A DNA stretch of 64,000 bases from Piper betle. Its lineage: Eukaryota > Streptophyta > Magnoliopsida > Piperales > Piperaceae. Below are positions 44,028-54,700 of this stretch, piece after piece; positions within the stretch are counted from its first letter, which is position 1; the number at the start of each line of letters is the position of its first letter. Made by a program: the position numbers and the translations under genes. The DNA lies in NCBI GenBank assembly GCA_033002965.1, contig JAURVB010002612.1, positions 62,001 to 126,000 of the forward strand, read 5' to 3'. A model generated the notes under the pieces. That model saw nothing but the letters and a program-made list of their open reading frames with translations. It made no database searches and was not told the DNA's origin.

Positions 44028-46871
44028 TGTTTTCTCCAACTCCATCATAGCAATGGCCTCAGATAGTCAAAAGAGACACCAGGGATAGGCTTAGTGCAAC
44101 ATTCAAAGAGTGGATCACTCTCCTTGGTTCATCAACTCCTATCTTCCACATCTTCTCCATAAACCCCCACATTTTGCTCTTCAATGCCAAGGTCAACTTC
44201 ATGAGAAAAAGCCATAGTCTTTCAACCTTGCCAGTCTGTGGAGCTAGATCCTCTGATGACCCTTCTGAAACTGTCAACCTCCACTCTAATCCAGAGCTAC
44301 TTCGTCCTTTCTCACAAACCATATGTGCAAATGACTAATTCAATGACTTACGTGAATTTGAGGCTTGTAATTATCAGCTGTAGGAAAATTGGCTATCTAG
44401 GCCCCGAGGAAGGCCAGGCAATGCCAGTTGATTAGATAAGACATCTCTTGGTTGATTTCTGATTGTGGTCATATCACTAACTTATGCAAGGGTACACCAA
44501 GCAGCCAGGATTGCTTAAACTATTCAAAGATAACCTACTAATTTGTAAAATTTGGAGCCACTTCCACTATCTTGCTTTGGCTTGCTTTGCTTTTCTGGTG
44601 TTTAGCTTTCTCTCCACCATAGTGCATGCAAGCAGACAACGATTTGCCCATTGATAACTGCATTGTGATCAACACTTGTCAGCTACAAACAAACTTTCAT
44701 GGTGGAAGAGTTATCTCTTGACCTAAAAAGCCAAGATAGATCTCATGTAGAGAAGCCGTCGTCGTAGGCAAATTAGGAAGTTTATTTTGAGCATGCATGA
44801 TTAATTATATATCTTACAGAAGGATCAGTTAATTCTTAAATTGGTGTATTTTGTTTCCCACATTATGTAACTAGAAAACATGATTTCGGGGAGGTCTCTT
44901 TGGATTGTTAACGAATTAGAGTGGCACCTGCACTGCACGGTCAGTGATACTAGTATGATCAATTCTTGTACCTTCATTGGTTACCTGAAATAATCTTGGA
45001 TAGGAGTGATGCAATCCAATTGGGAAATGCATGTCCCTGAACTAGTTTTCTTTTTTATTCCTACTGTATCCTAGTTTATTTAAGTAAATATTCGTGATCA
45101 AAAAATTAGGTGTATACCTTCAAAAAAAAGAGTATACCAACCTTTTGTTTCTACAAGTATATATGTAGGTTGCGTCCTAAAGTACGTATGATACTACACG
45201 CCAATTTCGAATAATTCAAAATAGATAGAAACTAGAACAATTTTTTTCATCATCTAGAGGACTACGACCAGATTCGTAGTTCAGGATAAAATAAATCATT
45301 GTTAGGACGACGCAATTAAATGTGGTGCCAAGCATGAAAAATACTTTAACTTACTTTGTAAAATAGTGAAAATCAACGCAAGCTGTTTCAACCAATTAGA
45401 AACTCAATAAATTACATCTTCCAAATTTTTCTCCAAACGAATGATATTTCCTCCCCTACTTATAAACCGTGATTGTACATAATTTTGGAATTTTTCCCCT
45501 CATAATTAAGTACCCCATTTATCAATAGTATTTCACTGTGATTGTGCAGATTACGACAGTATATAGTAAAAGTACTTAACAACTTATTTTAATAATGATT
45601 TGGGGGGAAAAAAGAATTGTCAATCAAGTTGGAGGTCAGCTTGAGCTCGACTTGTTAAATGATAAGGTTAAATAACCTAACACCTTAAGCCTCCCATGGA
45701 TTGACTTCAACCACACGGCTATGAAAATATAATATAAAACATTTTTTTATATCTATAATAAGTTTATAGTAATTTTATTTTCTTAATGATCTAAATAAAA
45801 TGAGCTTAGTCATATTCTAGCACAGCACTAAGCTAATTTGGAAGCTGGCTCGGATCATGGTCACCCTTAAATTCACTATCAAATGTTTGATGGTTCACAC
45901 TAATTAACTTTCAAGACCCACATCATTTTAAACCTAATATTAGGCTTTTAACAACTAATTAGTGGCCAGGCCATTAACTGTTGATTGCTCTTTTCTGGTG
46001 ATAGAAACAATGGAACATTGATGGGGTGATGACATCCAACTTGTATTATACACAATAATATTCTTCCTGGCATGAACTATGTACATATATATGAACACCG
46101 TCTAGCTTATCACTTGTTCGTCGTCATGTCTAGCTATGCCTTTTGTTACACCAGAGACCATGCATTGTATATTCCACAATTAGGTCATCGATCCAAAAAC
46201 TTACACTTTTCTGATGTTGCTTATAACTTTTTTCTTGAATACATAACGAAAGTCTTTCCATTATAAGTGCACCAATCTGAGAACTTGAGACAGCTTATCA
46301 AGAAATATATCAGCAGCCATCAATGGTAGAAGTACCACAGCGTGTTATCATATGTTAACTACTTTCGTCACACCAAGAAAGCACCAAACATGGGTTTTGG
46401 TTAGCGTTAAACTATGTATGACCAAATATTCTCAAAGTTAAAGTTCCTTCGATTCAATTCTTAATTACATGGGATGTTTGTGATTCTAGATCTCCATTCA
46501 TGAATTAATATAGTTTGCTAAGTGTGAGACACCCAACATTGGCAAATTTTTAACATAACAAGCAGTCAAGCTACATATATATATCATTCTTTTTGCAGAG
46601 TACTTCAGATCATCGGGCACTGCACTCAGTAAATGTAAGGTACCCAGCTTCACGAACGCATTTTGCAAGTAACTTATATATACATATATTAAATTAAAAA
46701 AAGGAGTACAGAACAAAAACAGTGTTTCATCTGTTGCTGAAGATGAAGTACGTCAATATGGACCTCATGTTCAAAACTTTCTTCATATCGTCTACGGATT
46801 TTTTGTTGTCGATGCCAACCTGTCTTAAGTAAATTTACATTTTCGGTTCAATTTATGCTATGATAATTATG

Positions 46872-47041
46872 TTTTGGCGAACCAAGAAGGTCAATTCTAG
46901 GGTAGTATTTTGAAGTGTCAATGTTTTATATGATTCTAGTACTTGACATATGATGGTTTTGGTGAACCAAGAAGGTCAATTCTAGTGTAGTATTTTGAAG
47001 TGCCAATGTTTTATATGATTCTGGTACTTGACATAGGATGA
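46872..47041. repeat. Two tandem copies of an 85-bp unit
   Basis: Units 46872-46956 and 46957-47041 both start TTTTGG(C/T)GAACCAAGAAGG and end near ACATA(T/G)GATG, with about five differences. Recent simple duplication. Confidence 0.85.
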
Positions 47042-47732
47042 TATGTATACAAGGATATATGATTCTACGATTGATATATCATATCAGGATAAGATCATAC
47101 ATATTTATGATGTATATGTATTTCTCAAAATACTCGCGCTAACGAATCAGTATGTTATTAAGGGAACATACTTTTACGCATGCAATATAAACTTGGGAAA
47201 AGATAATCAGATGGATTCAATTATAATAAATGTGATTGACAAATAATTTGCTAGAGGTATTACAATCAATATAGATAAGAAAACTCACTCATTCTTCAAA
47301 TTATAAAATTGTCACAATGACATTTAATGAGTTGATGATTTGCTTAAAATTAGTTACCGCAGATTACCACTCAATGTGATTATAGTGGGGGAGATGTGAT
47401 CGACAAGAACACAAGTGAAAATAATACGCACTTGGCTCGAAGATGGGCATCGAGGAACCCTTCTTAAGGGCTGCTGAGCTATGTTGAAGATCTACTAACA
47501 CAAATTAGCCCTTTTAAACAGTCCATGACAAACAGCTTCACCTTAATAATACTACGAAGGAATCGTCTTCAAATAATAATAATTTTTCTCTATTTTTTTG
47601 AAAAAAATATTTGGAACTTATGAATTTTATTTTTTAATTAGCGCCGCTGTATATACGGAGCCTCTTATTTAGTAGTTATAGTAAAATATTCTCGAGTTGA
47701 TCAAACCAAAAATTCAACGATTACAATTGGAA

Positions 47733-47740
47733 CCTTGTAC
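47733..47740. repeat. Target-site duplication CCTTGTAC (left)
   Basis: Exact 8-bp copy at 48581-48588 on the other side of the hAT-like element. Confidence 0.85.
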
Positions 47741-48580
47741 CATGGTTGCATGAATTGGTATCGGAATCGGAATCGGTTTTCCAGTGAATCGGAATCGGAA
47801 TCGGAATCGGTCTGAATCGGCCAAGAATCGGTTCAGTTTAATCGGTCTAAATTAATTTAATCAATCATATATAATAATTTGACAATTCATAATATAAATA
47901 TATTAAAATTAGGTATTGATGTTATTTGATATTATTCTGTGTATTATAGTTTATGATATTTTTAAATATTTTTTAAGATTTTTTTAAATTATTTAGAATT
48001 AATTATTATTTTTGACTCGAGTTAGACTCGAGTCAACTTTTAATTACGAGAATGCCACCCTCCGCTCTTTACCCCCCGCCACCGCCGGCGGCCCGGTCGG
48101 CGGCGGCCCGGTTGGCCGGCAGCAGAATCGCGGCGGAATCTCGACGGAAGCGCGGCGGAATCGCGGACGGCGGAAGGGCGGAGCGGAATCGGGTGCAGCG
48201 TCGGACGGCGGAAGCGCGGCGGAGGGCGGAGCTGAGGTCGGAATCTGGCGGCGGTGGCGTGGTCGGACGGAGCCGCGGTCGGACGGCAGAAGCACGGCGG
48301 AGGGCGGCGGAGCGAACGCGACGGCGGAGCGGGGGAGACCGGGTAGGTTTTTTAAATCCAAATTACCATTTTACCCATGCTTAAATAATTTAATAAAAAT
48401 CATACCTAAGGTATTTTGGTAATTTCATAAAAAACCGATTCCGATTTAAATCGGCCGAACTCGGCCGATTCCGGGGCCGATTCGGGGCCAACCGAGTCGG
48501 CCCGAAATCGGATCGGCGCGGCGCCGATCCGATTTAAATCAGCCGATTCCGCACGGAATCGGCCGATTCGTGCAACAGTG
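47741..48580. mobile_element. hAT-like non-autonomous DNA transposon (840 bp)
   Basis: The ends are imperfect inverted repeats: CATGGTTGCATGAATTGG on the left and, inverted, CACTGTTGCACGAATCGG on the right. An exact 8-bp target duplication surrounds them, as in hAT elements. Subterminal arrays of ATCGGAATCGG-type repeats occupy the first 150 and last 160 bases. Internally there is an AT-rich block, the dispersed module at 48003-48059, and a GC-rich core at 48060-48345. No transposase. The ends and subterminal motif differ from those of the element at 30514, so the two belong to separate families. Confidence 0.85.
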
Positions 48581-48588
48581 CCTTGTAC

Positions 48589-50488
48589 CCAAGTGTGTCT
48601 TAACTGTTTCCAAATAGCCTGAGAAATGAAGAGTACAGGACCGAGGCAAGACGGCGACAAAGCTCTTGGCCATCTTCGACAATCAAACATGAAGGTGATT
48701 CTGCACATGCAAATCATTAAAATCTTCGAATTTTGCATGGTATGGCCCATGATTCTCCTCTTAATTCGTTTATGTCACGTTTACCTCAGCATGCCTTCCC
48801 ATTGCCGAGTCCATGGCATTGATTAAAACTCTTTTTATATGTATGCCCAATCATATATAGGGAACAAATGTCTATAAAAAGACAAACAGGTTCACTGTTG
48901 ACATAAATTTTGTCACTACTGAAGGTTCACTGACTAACAACTATGTCACAAAGTATATACATCAGTATTTTTCGTTACTAAAGTCCATATTTTCTCATAA
49001 GATTATAAAGGTATAAAAAGACGACTGACGTTCCAGTATATAAAAGATCATAAGTGGTCATTCCTTCTTCATGAGCTGTAATTTCTCAAGGCAAAATTCA
49101 AGTCTTGCCTGCAAAGTTCAACTTTACTTAGGCAGCACTTATAATTAATTAACTAGTTATCAACACTCGTTTGGAGCCACAAGTTGCCCAGTGTTTGACG
49201 AAGGTAGCTTTGACTTTATATACATGTTCAAGTACTTAATAACTTTTTTATGGGTAAGCCGCAGTCGTTCCCCTCCTATGGTCTTGTCTGCAATTGGTCA
49301 GAAAGTGGGCTTTTGCAATTTCCAAGTACAATTTGTTGGAAATCACTCGGATTAGGCATGGGTAGTTCATATCCATTGCACTGTATTCCACTGTTTGAAA
49401 ATCGAAGAAACGGCTACCAGATTTTTTTTTTGGTATGGTTGACTTGGTAACGTGTTTCCATGTTCAAGAACTGAAAGGAGGTCATGAGAAGCTGTTCAAA
49501 TAGAATTTAATTCTCTTCAATAATTTGTGGCCTCAAGTGTTCATTTATCGTTTTGTGACCTCCAAAATACAGTTAAGCATACATATTCAAACTTGCTACT
49601 ATATTCTGGTCATATTTTGGGCATGATTCGAGGGCTTCAACACAACGATGTACTTGTGATCATCCGTTTGTCTTTTAACATTCTTGGTCAGCTACTCTTG
49701 CATACGTTGAAACGGCAACACAGGCTGTTAACTGTTCCTGCACGCTAATCGCAGCTCAACCAATACCAGAAAATAGTTTGTTATACGAATTGTGCACTAA
49801 CTAACAATTTCACCGTTTTTGTACTCAAACCATATTATTCAGTTAAAGTGGTGATATGCTTAATATCAGGGCCAATCCCAAAACTCCAATTAAAATGAAT
49901 GATAGGATATCCCAAACTTGTAGCTGTACATATGAAAGAATAGTTTGTAATGGTCCAGGCATGCATTCAGTGATCACTCGATGGGGATGACTTTTTGCTA
50001 TGGCTGGAGCTGAATTTGTCTGTGTAGGACAAAAGTTTGTTACTTCATTTTACTTGTACAGGGAAAACCGAGCTGTCTTTACTGCCAAGTCACAATATTT
50101 TGATGAAGAACAGGCTAGCTGCACATATAAGATGTACACCTATCTACTCATGATTTCTTGTTGTTGCCCACTTACTATCATCAAAAGATAGATTTTCGTA
50201 TATAATACAACCAGATTAATTACACATTCACGAGCAAATGATGTTAGCATGCAAATCAAAATATCGCTTGTATTCATATAATACTTACAAAATGCATTTC
50301 TATAATCTTACACAATCCCAACTTTAACAAAACCAGTATTGTCTGATCCATAAGGAAGATTACATTTACACAATTTTCCCAACAAAGTACCAACAACTAA
50401 AAACTAGATATATCATATTCTCCGAGCTAATTAGCAAAATAAAAAATCAGAAACCAAGTGCAAACTTTTACGCCATTGTATAGTGATT
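48589..50488. other. Intergenic region downstream of the U-box gene
   Basis: AT-rich; the last 200 bases are the probable 3' UTR of the minus-strand U-box gene. Nothing else recognised. Confidence 0.4.
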
Positions 50489-51733
50489 TCATGGCAACAT
50501 ATAAAAGGAAGCAAAGCAAGGGGATTTGCTCCAAGACTTGAAGTGCAAAGCCAAAATTTTCTTGGCCTTGTCCCTGGTTTTACTGCTACAATCTGCCTGC
50601 ACCAGCACCATGCAGAGCCTGGCCACCCCTCCCACCTCCATCATCTCATCTATCACTCCTCCCTTCACGCAAAACCTGCACACCTGCAACAACACCTTCA
50701 CACCCACCTCGCTCGCCGCCGGCGACACCGTCAGTATCTTCCCCACCACCGCCGCCACCCCGGCCGCATGAGCTCCGAACGCTGCTCTCCCCTCTGCTCT
50801 AGAGCACAAGGCCTCCAACACCCCCAGCATTAGCTCGCAGCTTCTCCTCTCATTGCTCTCTGCAAGCAGCTCAATCAGCACTGCCACCACGCCCGCTTCA
50901 ATGGCCTTGATTCGGTTCCTTTGGTATTGGGTAAGCTCCATTAGGATCGATAGAACAGCCATTGTGGCCTTGGTGGAGTTCTGATCTTTTAATATCTCAA
51001 CCATGGCGTCGAAGAGTTCCGGACGTAGCTCAGATTTGTATCTCTCGCCTACGACCTTGAAGAAATGCTTCAAAAGGAGTACAGCGTAGGTTCTAGCTTG
51101 GTAGCTCCCTCTCTGCATCACTGAGCTCAGACTTACCACAATCTTTCCTTCACCATCTTCGCCGATTTTCTTCATGACTTCACTGGATGGCTTCAAAACG
51201 TACAAAACGCTCATGGCTTCCATCAACGTTAGTGGCCATGGGGAAGCAAGTGATCCATGTAGCTTCTCTGTTTCTGCAATGAGAGAAGCGATTGAGTAGA
51301 CCAGACCATGATCATCAGACTCTTCCAAGCACTTCCTGTTCGCATCACTCTCTTGAATCAACAGTCCGATCATCTTCAAGGCCTTTTCTCTCGAGCGCGG
51401 CTGCTCCATCTCCTGAACAAGCTTGGATATGATGGAGGCATCAAAAGTGGGTGCAACGTCTCTTGTAGCGCTAGGAGCCATGGCCTTGCTGGGGTGATCA
51501 ACATGCCATTGCTGGATGAGGCGGAGAAGGGTGGAGTTGGGTGTGATGCCGGCCAATCCGCTGGCGATTGGCTGCTGCGTGACCGGGCACGTCTGGTGGC
51601 CGTAGACGGAGATCCACCGCCGGATGCTGTCACGGTCGTAGGTCATACCGGTGGAGAGGGTGACGGGATCCTTCATGATCTCTAGGGAGATGGGGCATAT
51701 GAAGAAGGGAGGAACCTGATCAGAGCTCCCCAT
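50489..51733 (-). CDS. U-box E3 ubiquitin ligase, PUB22/PUB23/PUB24-like, intact
   Basis: A complete 414-residue single-exon plant U-box protein. The U-box spans about residues 8-80: FFICPISLEIMKDPVTLSTG, YDRDSIRRW, CPVTQQ and NSTLLRLIQQW. It would recruit E2 enzymes and ubiquitinate substrates in the cytosol. The rest consists of helical ARM-type repeats (for example LMEAMSVLYVL, ARTYAVLLLKHFF, KATMAVLSILMELTQYQRNR, CELMLGVLEALCSRAEGR). This architecture is typical of the PUB22-24 group, negative regulators of pattern-triggered immunity and drought signalling. Length is near the norm. The ATG at 51733 is the first in frame, just downstream of a TATA box. There are no introns and no indels. 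Assignment to one paralogue needs a tree. Confidence 0.93.
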   Translation of the reverse strand: MGSSDQVPPFFICPISLEIMKDPVTLSTGMTYDRDSIRRWISVYGHQTCPVTQQPIASGLAGITPNSTLLRLIQQWHVDHPSKAMAPSATRDVAPTFDASIISKLVQEMEQPRSREKALKMIGLLIQESDANRKCLEESDDHGLVYSIASLIAETEKLHGSLASPWPLTLMEAMSVLYVLKPSSEVMKKIGEDGEGKIVVSLSSVMQRGSYQARTYAVLLLKHFFKVVGERYKSELRPELFDAMVEILKDQNSTKATMAVLSILMELTQYQRNRIKAIEAGVVAVLIELLAESNERRSCELMLGVLEALCSRAEGRAAFGAHAAGVAAVVGKILTVSPAASEVGVKVLLQVCRFCVKGGVIDEMMEVGGVARLCMVLVQADCSSKTRDKAKKILALHFKSWSKSPCFASFYMLP

Positions 51734-51781
51734 ATATGCTAGTTTTGCAGCTCTCCTAAATCTCTCTTATCTTCTTGAACC

Positions 51782-51791
51782 GTATATATAG
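51782..51791 (-). promoter_or_regulatory. TATA box of the U-box gene
   Basis: CTATATATAC on the minus strand, about 50 bases before the ATG at 51733, implying a short leader. Confidence 0.5.
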
Positions 51792-54700
51792 TATGTTGAA
51801 GGTAGGTAAATGCCAATGTGGTAAACGAATTATATAGCCTAATGTCGTAAGCTATAGTTTTAAAAGTTAATCTTTGTCTTTGCGGTAATAGATTAACGGT
51901 CATCATAAAAAGAATCTTCTCCACGATTTTACTATTATTCAAATTTAAACTAATCTTTAAATACTTATTTATAATATTTTAAAAGAGTCTTATATACATA
52001 AACTACACCTTTTATTCGAAGCAATTTAGTACATCATACTACTCAAAATCTACATAAATAAATAAAAAAATAAATAATGATGATAATTATAAATTTTCAA
52101 GTTAATTTGATATTTCTAACTCTTTCATCATAATTATCAATATAATTGTAATAAAAATTAATTTCAATATATTTATCAGCAAGTGTATTTTAAAAAATAA
52201 AAAAATTAGTATCAGGAACGGTGGATGCACTCATGTCAGCTGCATTTAATACGAACCTTTAAATTACATGAATAGTTAGATAATGAGGACAGTTTTCTCT
52301 AAATGATACAAAATATAGCCATGTGATTTAAATGGATGGTCAGATTTCCATGTTACTAATATTATTACATCCATTGCTTCTGATACTAATCTTCTCTTTT
52401 ATAAAAATCTAAAAATAGGTTATATTGATGTCAAAAAGAGATAAAATATTATCACATTCCTATTTATTTACTCTACTTTTTATGCATATAAATTTTATTT
52501 CATGAGACCCGTTAAAAGTAATTTAAATTAAATATGTAATTCATATAATTTATACAAGGAGTATAGCTTACCTTAATTTTTATTATTTTAAAATTGTAGA
52601 ACACAATCTCTCAAATCTCACTCTAATCTAACGAATGAGATCTTTTATAGGCTACTTGTTGTATACATAGAGTATGAATGAAGGTATACATAAATTAGCT
52701 ATATATTCACTGTCCGCTTGTATTAGAAGCCTTATGGATGATTAAGCTAACTCAGGTAAAAGTTCTTACTTGTCAGGAAAGAGACAAACTGATGAGAATA
52801 TTTATTACTAATAATGATTCTTAATGCATGCACTAAGAGTACTAGTAGTAGTCTAGGAGACACCAAAGTGACATCATTAAAAACATAGACAGGCTCACAC
52901 ATAAAAAAAACATTGACAAGGTCTGATATATATAGACATTTATAGATGCCTTAACGTATTTAGCACCACGATATAGTTGCTCTAGGTTAATGATATTTTT
53001 TATAGAAGTTATTGATAATCGTAGTGATTTGAGTTAGTTATTTCTACCAGACATAATAAGGATTCAATTCTAATTTCCCACATCTACCAGAAAATTACTA
53101 AGATTATCAATTTTAGTACCAGGAAATATCAGTAGTATATGACCTGATAGATCTTATGTGTATTTTTACATGCATACAAAATTTTTCTTCCAGTAGGGTT
53201 CCAATATTGTATATGCCTTAAAGACCATGTAGAGTTGTTAGGTTATTGATCACGATTAATTCAAGTAAAGTTCAAAGGGTCATGAAAGAGAACCTTTACA
53301 ATTTCTATTTCTATTAATTAATGGCAAAACAGTGGAAATTTAAGAAGAGTAGGTTGCTGAGAAATTTAATGGAGGAGAGCCCTGGAAACCTCATGCGTGA
53401 ACGAATTGATTGAAGAGCTGAATAAAGGCTCTTTTGGGTCATTGTAATCATCGGACTCTCGTGCATTGAAATGAAAGTTTCTTCCCTTTTGCCTTCTTTA
53501 AATTTAGCTTTATAAATTATAAGAAAGAATTAAGCTGAGTACTTTGTACTAGTTTATTTTCTTGGTCCATCTCTGCTTCCAACTTGTTCATGCGTTTACA
53601 TCATTTTGTTTCTAACTTCAAAGCTTAGACTCCGATAGCATGATAGAGCACGCGGTACTACTTTTATCAACTGTAGAGAAGAACAATTTGGATTTATATA
53701 TGGAAGAAAAAAACTACTTTCAATGGTAGTTTCATAAAATAATTAAAAATGGCTTAAACATATAATGCAAGGCCTAGACTTCTGTGATTGGTATTGATGA
53801 GCTATTTTTAAAGGAAATGTTTGTTGGGTTGCCTTTGAATACAATAAATTAGCCAAGCTAGATATAATCCTCATACATAGTAAACTGATACTTCATGTGC
53901 TTACCAAGGAATTATATAGAAAATCTATCCCTTAACTATTAGTAAAACAATCAGGGAAGACTCAAGATAATGACGATAATTATTAATTGAGCACGTAATT
54001 TACAGATTAGTGCAAAGTTCAAAGATGTTGATCTCTTTCAGTCAAGTGATGTGCAATTAGAAATTTGCTATAAGCTTCTGATCATCGGAGTTTTAAATTT
54101 CTTCTCTAAACGTATAAAATACTGATCATGATCAACTGCTGGTTGGAACTCTTCTATTTAAATTAATTAGACAAAATCAACAAAGTCTTTCAACTTATTA
54201 ATGTTCAACAACCTTTAGTTCATTGAGGGTGGTGTTTTCAGATGACTTTTCCAGGTCTAAATGGGGCTTTTTCTCGTGATCTGCTTTCATGGAATTGGAT
54301 TGGATGGGCAACTGGGCCAAGAAGCCTTCGTCTTTATCCAACTTGTGTACATGTTATAATGGCTGCGGTCACAAAAAGCTGCAGTCAACTCTATACAGTC
54401 GAGAGGAGATATTGCTGGGCAACTATATACGTATAGTTTTGTGCTTTCCAAATTCTATATAAAAACAGATTTTGATGACTTTGTATTTTATCACCAATGG
54501 AGTCTTTTTCATAATCTAGCTCATTGATATGCTTGGATATAATGTTGTTTGCTGCTTCAAATATGGGCCATGAAATGATTGCTGCAAGTTTTCCTTCACA
54601 CTAATTATTAGTTACTAGGTTCATACTTTTCCTAAACCCTGATTTTTTTGGTCCGGTTCATATTCATTATACTGCCACCTTTTCTTATCCAATAATAACG

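Larger units (their letters stand above)
39429..44322 (-). pseudogene. ALMT (aluminium-activated malate transporter) gene, broken by indels and a retrotransposon
   Basis: ALMTs are plant anion channels for malate in plasma or vacuolar membranes. From ATG 44322 the frame gives a typical N terminus with EPRRVIHSLNVALSLSLVSL. The first exon is interrupted at 44027/41337 by an LTR element and resumes with LWAVMTVVVVAEYTVG to 41285. Later exons: 41032-40904 (GTLSRGLNRGIATFTAGTLA), about 40781-40600 (TATFSRFIPEIKKQFDYRV), about 40170-40028 (HPWKQYLKIG-type block ending NSEIK) and about 39905-39429 (MKKSSTIDFLVSEMNSG to the stop). Independent of the element, 1-nt changes shift the frame three times in the first exon: after SLL, before YDGVG and before LWAV. 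Another shift occurs near SGPCMSL in the last exon, and the acceptor of the third exon appears altered. Gene length and exon order otherwise fit the family. Confidence 0.88.
44323..47740. other. Intergenic region upstream of ALMT
   Basis: Presumed ALMT promoter followed by AT-rich DNA. The only clear structure is the 85-bp tandem duplication at 46872-47041. Short open frames have no family resemblance. Confidence 0.4.

Noticed and set aside
48012..48422. Frames of 105-136 codons in the second hAT-like element
   Set aside because: Arginine- and glycine-rich low-complexity products of the GC-rich core, lying across the shared module.
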